A stretch of 64,000 nucleotides of DNA from Rhodocista pekingensis (GCF_042665545.1 NZ_JBHTCM010000006.1:124001-188000); one strand, 5' to 3'; shown: positions 41,872 through 51,380, counted from the first letter of the stretch. Notes: generated by a model not told the origin, from the sequence alone. Program-made: numbers and translations.

Positions 41872-42530
41872 GCAGGAAATCGAAGGGGCGCGGTGGCCAT
41901 CATCACTACCGACAGGCGGTGCCGGCCGGACCGCCCCCGGCAGTCGCCACGAGTCCCGCCCCGCATCACCCCACGATGGCCGCGCAGGCGTCGACGCCTG
42001 CGGGGGCCACAGCGTCAGGGGCCCTGGGTTTTACAGGCGGATCGGCCGCGGCGGGCTCATCGCCCGCATCGCCGAAGTCCGTCACCGCCCGGGCCCAGGA
42101 CGTGGCCCAGCAGCGTGCCGCCCACGCCTGGGCTGTCATCAAGAAGATCGAGACATGCCCGGCGGAGGCGAAAAAAGACTTCGGCGGTCACGCCAAGAAA
42201 CTGCCGATGCGCATCCGGGCCGCCGGGCTGGGCCAGGCCTTGGCCTTCGTGCGGGCCAAGGCCAAGGCGAAGGAGGGAAAACGAAAGGAGGGCCTTGTCC
42301 TGCTGCTGCAAGCCGTCGGCGGGTGGGTCCTGCCCCGTCTCAAGCCTGACGGGGACATTACCGGCACTCCGGCCCTCGCATCCGACGACGCGCTGATCCA
42401 CGCCATCCTGGGCGGCGACAGCATCTTTCTGCGCCGGGCCACGCTGGAGACGCTGGCCTATCTGGAATGGCTGAACCGTTTTGCCGAGGCGGAGGGGCTG
42501 GGCGATGGCGATGACACAGAACGGGAGTGA
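41868..42530 (+). CDS. cmr5: Cmr5 small subunit with long N-terminal tail
   Basis: 220 residues, longer than the usual 110-160. Residues 75-215 match Cmr5, with RAQDVAQQRAAHAWAVIKKIE, the LPMRIRAAGLGQALAFVRAK helix and LEWLNRFAEAE at the end. The first 75 residues are a low-complexity Ala/Pro/Ser/His tail (RGGHHHYRQAV, AAQASTPAGATAS). Cmr5 lines the inner filament of the complex; the tail could extend into solvent or bind RNA. It overlaps the next gene by 26 bp. Confidence 0.85.
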   Translation: MSRKSKGRGGHHHYRQAVPAGPPPAVATSPAPHHPTMAAQASTPAGATASGALGFTGGSAAAGSSPASPKSVTARAQDVAQQRAAHAWAVIKKIETCPAEAKKDFGGHAKKLPMRIRAAGLGQALAFVRAKAKAKEGKRKEGLVLLLQAVGGWVLPRLKPDGDITGTPALASDDALIHAILGGDSIFLRRATLETLAYLEWLNRFAEAEGLGDGDDTERE

Positions 42531-44535
42531 TGCCGGGCCGTTCGTGCCGGCTCGAACGCGGGCACGTCTCGACCGCATACAGCCACCGGAGCGCCACCCC
42601 GGCCTGCAACTGGACAAGTTCAGCGTCGGCGGAGCGCAGAAGGATCCACAGGCCGAGGCTCTGAAAGAGGTCTGTGCGACGAAGGGCGACAAGGCGGCGC
42701 TGGACTGGGCGCTGAAGCGCCGCAACGCGATGCTCGACGCGCTGGGCGCCACCCGGTTCGAGGCGACGACAGAGGGGCCGCTCACCCTGCATCTGTCGCG
42801 CGCCTCGGCGCTGGAGAATGCCGGCATCTGCCTGCACCCGCTCCACGGCTTCTGCTATCTGCCGGGCAGTGGTCTCAAGGGCATGGCGCGCGCCTGGGCG
42901 CTGACCGAAGCCGGCCTCACGGAGGATGATCCGACCTTCACGGCGATCTTCGGTCGTTCCCCTGACCCGAAGAAGAACGTGGCGGGCACTGCGGGCGCGG
43001 TCGTGTTCCATGACGCCTGGCCGCTGACCTGGCCCACGCTGGTCCGCGATATCCTCACCAACCACCATAAGAAGTACTATAAGAAGTATGATGAGGACAG
43101 CGATCCTCCCGGGGACTGGATGGAGCCGGTGCCGGTCCAGTTCCTGGCCGTGAAGCACGGCACGCGGTTCAGCTTCGCCCTGTCCGCCCGTCCCGGCGCC
43201 GAACCGGCCCCGGCTTCGGCCCTGGTCGCCACGGCGGCGGGGTGGTTGCGCGCCGCTCTCAGCGTCAACGGAGCCGGGGCCAAGACCAACGCCGGCTATG
43301 GCACCTTCGTGCCGGAGGCGGGGCCGCGCCCGGCGCCACCGGCGGAGCGGTCGCTGACCGTCACGCTGGACCTCGTCAGCCCCGCCTTCTTCGCCGGTGC
43401 CACGCAGGACGCGGACGACTGCGATCTGCGCCCCGCCACCCTGCGCGGCCTGCTGCGCTGGTGGTGGCGCACGCTGCACGCCGGCCGACTGCCTGTCGAG
43501 GCGCTGAAGGCACGCGAGGCGCTGATCTGGGGCGATACCAAGCGCAGCGGTGCCGTGCGGGTGACGGTCGCGTCGGAAGGGCATGGCAATCGGAGCAAAG
43601 TCAGTGCCTTCAAGAAGAGTCTCGTCCAGAAAGGACCCCCGAACAATCCGAACAAGGGGCACACCCAGGGTCTGTTCTATCTCAGCTACGGGATGGACGA
43701 ATCGGACAAGCCGGCACGCCATGTTCTGGAGCCAGGCGGCCGGTGGAAAGTCATGCTCTCAGCCCGCGATACTGACCTTAATTCTGATCTCTCCGTGCAA
43801 CAGGCGCTCGACGAAGCCGTTACGGCGCTTTGGCTGCTTACCTATTGCGGCAATGTCGGCGCAAAGTCGCGCAAGGGGTTCGGAAGTTTTGCCGATCTCG
43901 TTCTGCCGGATGGCCCCGTCGCTGGTCGCCTGCAACCGGTTCTCGACGCATTGCTCAGCAACCTGCTGAAGCCGCCAACCCCACCGAAACCGGCAAGCAG
44001 CCCGACCCTTGGCGATGTCATCTTCCGCGAATGGGTCGTCAGCGGCACGCCCTATTCCATCATTGATCGGGCTGGCACTGTCATCCAGGCATTCGCCAAG
44101 TCATTACCCACAAAACAGCATCGTGCTGCCCTTGGCATGCCACGCAAACCGGTGCGCCCGGAACCCGGTTTGCCTGCGCGCCACCCGGCACCCTATCACC
44201 TGCATGTCGGCCGCACTACGGACGGGAAGACTGTTCTGCGGTTCACGGCATTTCCGTCCGACCGGTTGCGAAACATCCCAGAGAGCCGCGGGCGGATGGA
44301 GGAACTGGCCGGTCTGCTGGACGCGGAGTTCAGCCACAGGCCCGCTGGAGGGGGTGGTTCCCGTCCGGGATTCCCTGGGCACGGCACCGCCCGACCGGTG
44401 CGCGGCTTCCCCTGCCCGGGCCGGTATCAGGGCGAGCGGGTGACGGTCTTGAACGAGGCCGGTGAAGATTACCGCGTTGATTTCGGTCGTGGCGACTTCG
44501 ATTTCGTTCCTAAATCCGATGTTGTTCTTGATTGA
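42505..44535 (+). CDS. Cmr6-Cmr1 fusion protein
   Basis: One uninterrupted 676-residue frame. Residues 1-272 are Cmr6: LHPLHGFCYLPGSGLKGMARAWA and the Gly-rich loop GAGAKTNAGYGTF. A Pro-rich linker (GPRPAPPAERS) leads to Cmr1 from about residue 283: DLVSPAFFAGA, LRPATLRGLLRWWWRTLHAG (the Cmr1 hallmark), and GNVGAKSRKGFGSF. About 200 more residues follow Cmr1 without an assigned domain. No separate cmr1 or cmr6 exists in the operon. Cmr1 and Cmr6 cap the 3' end of the complex side by side, so a fusion is structurally sensible. ATG at 42505 follows GGAGGGGC. Confidence 0.88.
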   Translation: MAMTQNGSDAGPFVPARTRARLDRIQPPERHPGLQLDKFSVGGAQKDPQAEALKEVCATKGDKAALDWALKRRNAMLDALGATRFEATTEGPLTLHLSRASALENAGICLHPLHGFCYLPGSGLKGMARAWALTEAGLTEDDPTFTAIFGRSPDPKKNVAGTAGAVVFHDAWPLTWPTLVRDILTNHHKKYYKKYDEDSDPPGDWMEPVPVQFLAVKHGTRFSFALSARPGAEPAPASALVATAAGWLRAALSVNGAGAKTNAGYGTFVPEAGPRPAPPAERSLTVTLDLVSPAFFAGATQDADDCDLRPATLRGLLRWWWRTLHAGRLPVEALKAREALIWGDTKRSGAVRVTVASEGHGNRSKVSAFKKSLVQKGPPNNPNKGHTQGLFYLSYGMDESDKPARHVLEPGGRWKVMLSARDTDLNSDLSVQQALDEAVTALWLLTYCGNVGAKSRKGFGSFADLVLPDGPVAGRLQPVLDALLSNLLKPPTPPKPASSPTLGDVIFREWVVSGTPYSIIDRAGTVIQAFAKSLPTKQHRAALGMPRKPVRPEPGLPARHPAPYHLHVGRTTDGKTVLRFTAFPSDRLRNIPESRGRMEELAGLLDAEFSHRPAGGGGSRPGFPGHGTARPVRGFPCPGRYQGERVTVLNEAGEDYRVDFGRGDFDFVPKSDVVLD

Positions 44536-44543
44536 GGTCTGAA

Positions 44544-45887
44544 ATGAATGCCGGAAAAACGCTTGTCATTACAATTGGAACTGGAAATGTTGATGAGCTT
44601 GAGACGTCCTTGATAACGCCGCTGCGGAAATCGATGGCGGCAGGTGACTGGGCAAAGATTGTCCTCCTTCCGTCGAAGATTACCGTCGAGACCGCCGAAA
44701 GGCTGATTCAAGATGGGTCCTGCGGCTCAATGGTGCTCCGTCCCTTGCCATGTCCTGGGGACGAATACGAACCCGATACCTGCTTCGCCCACTTTGATTC
44801 CGTGCTGGCCGACCTTATCCATGAAGGGACCTGCCCCCAGAACATCACCGCAGACTTCACCCGTGGGACCAAGGTGATGAGTGCTGCCCTGGTGCTCGCT
44901 GCCACACGCCATGGCGTTCCGACTCTGCGCTATATCACCGGCGATCAGCGGGACTCCCGGCACATGGTTGTCGGGGGCAGTGAGATCATCAAGGACGGCA
45001 GCACCACTTATGTCACGGCACAACGGCAGTTGGATGCGGCGCGGACCCTGATCGAGTCAGGGAACTTTGCCGCTGTCTTGATGCTGTTGCCCGATCCGGA
45101 CTCACCGTTCGCGCCGCTGGTTCCAGACAAGCTTCGGGCCGGGATTAGCGCAGCACGAGCCATCGCTGCCTTCTACGCCGCCTGGGACCGCCTGGACTTT
45201 GCGAGGGCGGATGACATTTGCAAGGCCGCGATCAGCGCAAGCCTGCCGCAGGGATGGAGTCACTTGGCGGTTCCGGATGGCGCCGGACGATGGGTGCGCC
45301 AACTGGCGGAGGGCACGAAGGCCGAAGAAAGCCTGCGCCGTTCCGACAAGACCGGGATGGCTGAACATGCCGGCCGGCTTTCGGCTGAGCTGATCGCCAA
45401 CGCGCGCCGGCGCATTGCGGAGTCGCAGTTCGAGGACGCCAGCCTGCGAGTCTATAGAGCGACGGAACTGATCGGGCAGGCCCTTCTGTTCGCCCGGGGA
45501 TTTGATAGTCAGTACATGCCGCCGGACGATCCTGCCGTCGCCGCCTTCAAAGAGGAGATGGATAAGAAAAAGAGTGCCGGAATCGGGCAGGCCAACAAAG
45601 ACGGGACCCTCACTTTTCCCCGGGATAAGGTCGCCCGCTTTCTGAAACGCCTGGAGGAACCGCTCGGTGCTGAACTGACAAAGCTCGGGGAGAGAACGGA
45701 CGTGAAGGCTCGCAATGAGAGCATTCTGATTCACGGCTTCAGGTCAACTGGTCCGAAGGATTCGCCCCCTCTCAAGGCTGCCCTGGACAGCCTCCAGAAC
45801 ATCCTGCTCCGGGCCTTTCCCGTATCGGCGGAGAACTGGCTGAGATCGGCGGACGCGGTCCCACCCCGTCTGAATCCCCGCCCGTGA
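44544..45887 (+). CDS. CARF-HEPN ribonuclease, TIGR02710/Csm6-like
   Basis: A 447-residue predicted accessory effector of type III systems. The N-terminal CARF (Rossmann) domain starts KTLVITIGTGNVDELETSL and includes FTRGTKVMSAALVLAA, as in CARF domains that bind cyclic oligoadenylate. The C-terminal helical part has ARNESILIHGF, an R-X6-H HEPN ribonuclease motif (Arg390, His397). When Cmr2 makes cyclic oligoadenylate, this protein would degrade RNA non-specifically. It overlaps cas1 by four bases (GTGA). The assignment to TIGR02710/PF09670 is from memory of motif style. Confidence 0.75.
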   Translation: MNAGKTLVITIGTGNVDELETSLITPLRKSMAAGDWAKIVLLPSKITVETAERLIQDGSCGSMVLRPLPCPGDEYEPDTCFAHFDSVLADLIHEGTCPQNITADFTRGTKVMSAALVLAATRHGVPTLRYITGDQRDSRHMVVGGSEIIKDGSTTYVTAQRQLDAARTLIESGNFAAVLMLLPDPDSPFAPLVPDKLRAGISAARAIAAFYAAWDRLDFARADDICKAAISASLPQGWSHLAVPDGAGRWVRQLAEGTKAEESLRRSDKTGMAEHAGRLSAELIANARRRIAESQFEDASLRVYRATELIGQALLFARGFDSQYMPPDDPAVAAFKEEMDKKKSAGIGQANKDGTLTFPRDKVARFLKRLEEPLGAELTKLGERTDVKARNESILIHGFRSTGPKDSPPLKAALDSLQNILLRAFPVSAENWLRSADAVPPRLNPRP

Positions 45888-46936
45888 CCACCCTCTATGT
45901 CACCGTCCCCGGCGCCATCGTGCGCACCGAGAGCGGCTCCCTGTCCGTCTGGATCGAGGTGCAGGCCGATGATGCCGGGCCGGATGACGGTCCGATCCGC
46001 CGCAAGCGCCTGACCAGCATCGAGCCGCACCGGCTGGAGACGCTGGTGCTGCTGGGCCAGACGGCGCTGACACCGAATGCCATGCGGCTGTGCATGGCCC
46101 ACCGCATCACGGTCGCCCTGCTGGATGGCGGCGGCAATCTGGCCGCCCGGGTGGTCCCGCCCGAGGCACGCACGGCCGATCTCCGCCTGCACCAGTACAC
46201 GCTGCACCATACCCCGGAGGAGCGGCTGATCCGGGCGCGCGGCGTGGTGGCGGCCAAGCTGCACAACGCTGCCGAGGTGCTGCGCGCCGTCCGCAGCAAC
46301 CAGTCCAACCCGGACATCGCGCGGGCCATCGCGGAGGTGGAGCGGACCGCCGGCACGGTCGCCGATGCCCTCACGCCGGAAACCCTTCTCGGCATCGAGG
46401 GCAACGGTGCGCGCCAGTACTTCGCCGGCCTGCGCGCCGCCTTCGTGGGGGACATCCGGTTCACCGGCCGGGCCCAGCGGCCCCCGCCCGACCCCGCCAA
46501 TTCCATGCTGTCCTTCGGCTATGTACTGCTGGGCAACCGCATCGCCGGGCTGCTGGAGGCGCGCGGCATCGATCCCTGTCTGGGCTTCTTCCATGCGTTG
46601 CGTCCCGGCCGGCCGTCGCTGGCCCTGGACCTGCTGGAGGAGCTGCGTCACCCGGTGGTGGACCGTCTGGTGCTGCGCCTGTGCAATCTGCGCATGCTGA
46701 AGCCCGACATGTTCGAGCCCGATGCCGAACGGCCCGGGGGCGTGCGCCTGACGGTGGAGGGACGCCGCACCTTTCTGGAGGAATGGGAGGCCCAGCTCGC
46801 CCGGCCGCTGCGCGAACAGGGAACGCCGTCCGGTCAGCGCCTGGATGTGCACCGGCTGATCCAGCGCCAGGTTGACCGTCTGGTCGCGGATCTCCGCGGG
46901 GGCGAGCCGTACCGCCCCTTCCGCTTCGGCGGCTGA
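45884..46936 (+). CDS. cas1: Cas1 integrase
   Basis: 350 residues. The metal-binding residues are in place: Glu172 in LLGIEGNGARQYF, His237 in LGFFHALRPGRPSLALDLLEELRHP, and Asp249/Glu252 after it. Cas1 with Cas2 inserts new spacers at the leader end of the array. It starts at GTG overlapping the CARF gene stop. No reverse transcriptase or Cas4 domain is fused. It is the only intact cas1 in the window. Confidence 0.95.
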   Translation: MTTLYVTVPGAIVRTESGSLSVWIEVQADDAGPDDGPIRRKRLTSIEPHRLETLVLLGQTALTPNAMRLCMAHRITVALLDGGGNLAARVVPPEARTADLRLHQYTLHHTPEERLIRARGVVAAKLHNAAEVLRAVRSNQSNPDIARAIAEVERTAGTVADALTPETLLGIEGNGARQYFAGLRAAFVGDIRFTGRAQRPPPDPANSMLSFGYVLLGNRIAGLLEARGIDPCLGFFHALRPGRPSLALDLLEELRHPVVDRLVLRLCNLRMLKPDMFEPDAERPGGVRLTVEGRRTFLEEWEAQLARPLREQGTPSGQRLDVHRLIQRQVDRLVADLRGGEPYRPFRFGG

Positions 46937-46966
46937 CCGGCCCCGGGCGCGGAGCGGGGGGCCATC

Positions 46967-47347
46967 ATGGCGCTGTGGACCGAACCCGACGATGACGAGT
47001 TCTTCGAAGACCCGTTCGATGCCGATGCCGACACCCTTGCCACCCTGCTGACCGGGAAGCCGCCGATGAACCGCTACGTCGTTTCCTATGACATCATCGA
47101 CAACAGGCGCCGGGTGAAGGTGGCGAACTGCCTGGACAGCTATGGCCAGCGGGTGCAGAAGAGCGTGTTCGAGGTGCTGATCTCCAGACAGCTCCATGCC
47201 CGCATGGTCCGCGAACTGACCGCCCTGATCGACCCTGGACAGGACCGGATCAGCATCTATCCCCAGTGCGGCAGTTGTGATGCCCGCCGTGTCGATCTGG
47301 GGGTTGCGCCGGACAAGCCCGTACACCAGAATTGGATCATCGTCTGA
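46967..47347 (+). CDS. cas2: Cas2 with acidic N-terminal extension
   Basis: The Cas2 core starts MNRYVVSYDIIDNRRRVKVANCLDSYGQRVQKSVFEV (ATG at 47066) and ends PVHQNWIIV, giving 93 residues, the normal size. The frame continues upstream to an ATG at 46967, adding 33 acidic residues (WTEPDDDEFFEDPFDADADT). GC-rich third positions suggest this extension is coding. The longer start is only 30 bp after cas1 and has a GGAG-type site, whereas the inner ATG has GGGAAG; I kept the longer form with reservation. Confidence 0.85.
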   Translation: MALWTEPDDDEFFEDPFDADADTLATLLTGKPPMNRYVVSYDIIDNRRRVKVANCLDSYGQRVQKSVFEVLISRQLHARMVRELTALIDPGQDRISIYPQCGSCDARRVDLGVAPDKPVHQNWIIV

Positions 47348-47572
47348 ACGTCACGGAAACGGACGGTCGGCGGTGGGGGGAATCGTAACCTCCGGGGCAT
47401 GTCAGGCGCGGGGACGCTGACGATTCTGGCCAGGGTCTTGGAATCGTGAAGAAAAAGCCCTTCTTCCCGCGCGGCTGGCGGGCAGAAAAGGGGGCTGCGG
47501 GCCACCTTGCCGGCCCGGTTACGCGAAACCACCCTCCAGGTCCTTGCTCCGCTTTGCTTTTTCAGGGCTGCA
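47348..47572 (+). promoter_or_regulatory. Leader of CRISPR array 2
   Basis: 225 bp between cas2 and the first perfect repeat, with T-rich TTTGCTTTTTC near the array. The repeat 3' handle (GAAAC) and the decayed last repeat both place the leader here, so new spacers should enter on this side. Confidence 0.65.
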
Positions 47573-50423
47573 CCCGCAGCCCTCTCCCCGCTACCGAGGG
47601 GACTGAAACGAGAATAAGCCCCAGAATAACCCGGGCGACAATCCCGGGGCCCGCAGCCCTCTCCCCGCTACCGAGGGGACTGAAACGTGGAGGGACCGCC
47701 GCCCAAACGTGACGTCCACGCGGACCCCGCAGCCCTCTCCCCGCTACCGAGGGGACTGAAACCCCCGAAATTCTGGCCGTGGATGGTGATGGTCGTGAGC
47801 ATCCCGCAGCCCTCTCCCCGCTACCGAGGGGACTGAAACCTGTCGCCACCTCGCGCATGAGGTCCTGCAAGAAATCCCCGCAGCCCTCTCCCCGCTACCG
47901 AGGGGACTGAAACAACGCCCCGTCAAGGCGCTTGGCGATGCTGCGGGACAGCCCCGCAGCCCTCTCCCCGCTACCGAGGGGACTGAAACGGCGGCTTCCG
48001 CGGCTTTGGTGTCCGCAACGGCCGCGGCACCCGCAGCCCTCTCCCCGCTACCGAGGGGACTGAAACGCGGCGATTTCTTCGTGCAGGCATTCCTCGAAGT
48101 CGATCCCCGCAGCCCTCTCCCCGCTACCGAGGGGACTGAAACCCGATGTTCTCCCCCCGCTCGGTGAAGGAAGCGAACTGCGTCCCGCAGCCCTCTCCCC
48201 GCTACCGAGGGGACTGAAACGAGAGCATGGGCGGCTCCAAGGACGGACGCTGGGTACCCGCAGCCCTCTCCCCGCTACCGAGGGGACTGAAACCGCCCCT
48301 CCGAGGTGGTGTGGCTCGTACAGGTCGGTATCCCGCAGCCCTCTCCCCGCTACCGAGGGGACTGAAACACGGTGCAGGTGTTCATTGCCTCGCAGAACTC
48401 GACGGCCGCCCCGCAGCCCTCTCCCCGCTACCGAGGGGACTGAAACCAGACGGCTGGGCCGCCGGACACCCCTTCGTCGCCGTCCCAGCCGCCCGCAGCC
48501 CTCTCCCCGCTACCGAGGGGACTGAAACCCTGGACTGGACCAAGGCGGACGTGGACTGCCGCACCAGCCCGCAGCCCTCTCCCCGCTACCGAGGGGACTG
48601 AAACCCCGGCTCGGCCCCCGCGTAAGCATCCAGCATCCGCTGGAGCCCGCAGCCCTCTCCCCGCTACCGAGGGGACTGAAACTCTGGCTCGAGGACCGAC
48701 CGGTAGAATGCGTAGACGGCTTCCCGCAGCCCTCTCCCCGCTACCGAGGGGACTGAAACTCCTTGGTGCCGTCGGCGCGTTCGACTATGGACACGTCCTC
48801 CCGCAGCCCTCTCCCCGCTACCGAGGGGACTGAAACCGCGGGGTGTTATTGCAAAGGTTTCGTCGGTGTCGGTCCCCGCAGCCCTCTCCCCGCTACCGAG
48901 GGGACTGAAACTGCTGTCCGCGGCCATAGCCATCCCCATCACGATCATCATCCCGCAGCCCTCTCCCCGCTACCGAGGGGACTGAAACGCGCGGGACGCC
49001 TGCTCGATCAGGCGGGGGGTTTCGGCCCGCAGCCCTCTCCCCGCTACCGAGGGGACTGAAACAGGTTTCGTCCGTGTCGGTCCCGCCGTAGCGGGTAATC
49101 CCCGCAGCCCTCTCCCCGCTACCGAGGGGACTGAAACGCGCCATCGCCCGGATGGCGGGCGACTGTCCGCCGAAGGTCCCGCAGCCCTCTCCCCGCTACC
49201 GAGGGGACTGAAACCATCGGCCTCATCGGCCTCGCCGATCTCCCGGCCCAGATACCCGCAGCCCTCTCCCCGCTACCGAGGGGACTGAAACCTCGGCCGC
49301 CGCCGCAAGCTCCGGGCTAAACTGGACGCGATCCCGCAGCCCTCTCCCCGCTACCGAGGGGACTGAAACAAAAAAGCTGAGGTGTTCCATAGATTTATCC
49401 TTACTCCCGCAGCCCTCTCCCCGCTACCGAGGGGACTGAAACCGGCCGCTCGGGACATCTGTTTCATGGGGGCTTTCTCTACCCGCAGCCCTCTCCCCGC
49501 TACCGAGGGGACTGAAACGCTGAGGGGGCAGGACCCTTACCGGGGCCCCGAACTCCACCCCGCAGCCCTCTCCCCGCTACCGAGGGGACTGAAACGATCC
49601 CGAAGGTCCGGCCGTGAATGGTAAAGGTCTCAATCCCCGCAGCCCTCTCCCCGCTACCGAGGGGACTGAAACTCGGGCTCGCCGTCGATCCGTGCGCTGG
49701 GGCGGTGTTCGCCCGCAGCCCTCTCCCCGCTACCGAGGGGACTGAAACACGAGGCAGTCCGGGGCGTAGACCCACCACTGTCGGCCGCCCCGCAGCCCTC
49801 TCCCCGCTACCGAGGGGACTGAAACGCGCTGGACGCGGACGATCCCCTGCCCCCACGCCTCCCCGCAGCCCTCTCCCCGCTACCGAGGGGACTGAAACAG
49901 CGGCAGGGCCGCCTGCACCAGCAGGGAGAGCTGGTGCCCGCAGCCCTCTCCCCGCTACCGAGGGGACTGAAACCAGCCGGCGCCGCCATGATCCCGCTCG
50001 AAGTCGTCACAACCCGCAGCCCTCTCCCCGCTACCGAGGGGACTGAAACGGGCCGCACCTCGACGCAAACGCCGCCGAGGTACGAGCGCCCGCAGCCCTC
50101 TCCCCGCTACCGAGGGGACTGAAACGTCATGCGCCAAAGCGCGTAGGCCAGCGCCTGCCTTGCCCGCAGCCCTCTCCCCGCTACCGAGGGGACTGAAACT
50201 TCATAGGACGCCTCGGCCAGCCGACCGATCAGGTCGGAGCCCGCAGCCCTCTCCCCGCTACCGAGGGGACTGAAACCCGCTCTTCCCGCTGCACACAAAG
50301 CTGCGACGCGCAGTACCCCCGCAGCCCTCTCCCCGCTACCGAGGGGACTGAAACTCGGACTTGATCCCCTTGATGATCTCGGAGACCGCTTCCCCCCGCA
50401 GCCCTCTCCCCGCTACCGAGGGG
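47573..50423 (+). CRISPR. CRISPR array 2, type III-B locus, 38 repeats / 37 spacers
   Basis: 37-bp repeats begin CCCGCAGCCCTCTCCCCGCT and end in GACTGAAAC, with a short CCCC/GGGG stem; they are near-perfect across the array. The mean period is about 76 bp, so spacers are about 38-41 bp. The last repeat (50395-50423) has lost its final ACTGAAAC. I counted 38 repeat starts by eye. At least two pairs of spacers resemble each other (47763-47802 with 49596-49635; 48837-48874 with 49063-49100). Confidence 0.97.
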
Positions 50424-50471
50424 GGAGAGGTGCGGGCGGTTCGTTCCTGCCGGGGATGGAGGGGGCGGGGG

Positions 50472-51380
50472 TCACTCCAGGGGCTGGATGAGCACCTGCC
50501 CCAGCCCGAACACGGTGGCCTTGCCCAGATGCACCCAGCCGAGGGCGGCCAGCAGAGGCCAGAGCGGTCCCGGTCCCTCCGGCAGGTCGAGCGAGCCTGT
50601 CACCCCATGCAGGTCCAGTTCCCCCTGATTGGCGGAATACCGGTGCAGGCGGGCCGGGCTGCCCCGCCACCGGCCGGCCGGCAGCGCCCGCGCCCAGGCG
50701 AGCGCCGGCCCGTTCAGGGCCGACAGCGCCGCGGCCCCGTTCCCGTTCCCGTTCCCGGCCAGCCGGCACAGCCGCCGCAGGCCGACCACCACAAGGTCCG
50801 GCAGGGTGGGCTGGTCGATCAGCCGCCCCCGGCGCAGCATCCGCACCGGCACGTCGAAGACCAGACGGCAGGGCAGCCCGGCCGGGCCACCCGACGCCGC
50901 GCCCAGGGGCCAGACCACCTGATCCAGGCCGAACGGCCCGGCCGTGCCCGCCCGCACCTGCCCGTCCGGCCCCAGTGACCGGATCGCCCGGACGGAGAAC
51001 GGTCGGCGCTCCGGCCCCAGCCCGCGTGCCGAGGCCAGCAACCAGCCCTCCAGAAGGGGGGCGTCGTGGTGCAGGGCCTCTCCCATGCTGATCCATTCCA
51101 CCGCCGGCCAGTCCACCGCATCCGGGGGCGCGGGGCGCAGCAGATACAGCGGATGCGCCTCTGCCCCCGATTCGGCACGCCCCTCGAAAATGGCGGCATA
51201 GCAGCCCGGGTCATGGTCGTGCAGAGCCGCCCCCCAGACCCCGCGCAGCATCGGCACCGTGGTCATCACGCCCGGCGTGTCCAGGACCAGTCTCCGTGCC
51301 TTGACATGCACCGAGGCGAGGGCGGCGCGCAGGTCATCGACCAGGGCGGAGGCCGGGGGCAGGTCGGTTGTCGGGAGCAT
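50472..51380 (-). CDS. cas6: Cas6 endoribonuclease for array 2
   Basis: A 302-residue RAMP protein of the Cas6 type found with type III loci (PF10040). It has VPMLRGVWGAALHD near residue 45, FDVPVRMLRRGRLIDQPTLPDLVVVGLRRL in the middle, and the C-terminal Gly-rich loop HLGKATVFGLGQVLI. It would cut the array 2 transcript within repeats. The gene faces the array end-on, 48 bp from the last repeat, and is transcribed against it. The catalytic residue is not obvious, as is common in this family. Confidence 0.8.
   Translation of the reverse strand: MLPTTDLPPASALVDDLRAALASVHVKARRLVLDTPGVMTTVPMLRGVWGAALHDHDPGCYAAIFEGRAESGAEAHPLYLLRPAPPDAVDWPAVEWISMGEALHHDAPLLEGWLLASARGLGPERRPFSVRAIRSLGPDGQVRAGTAGPFGLDQVVWPLGAASGGPAGLPCRLVFDVPVRMLRRGRLIDQPTLPDLVVVGLRRLCRLAGNGNGNGAAALSALNGPALAWARALPAGRWRGSPARLHRYSANQGELDLHGVTGSLDLPEGPGPLWPLLAALGWVHLGKATVFGLGQVLIQPLE

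Noticed and set aside
47562..50298. Many small frames encoding repeated SPLPRGLK- or GERAAG-like peptides
   Set aside because: They are translations of the CRISPR repeats in several frames, not genes.
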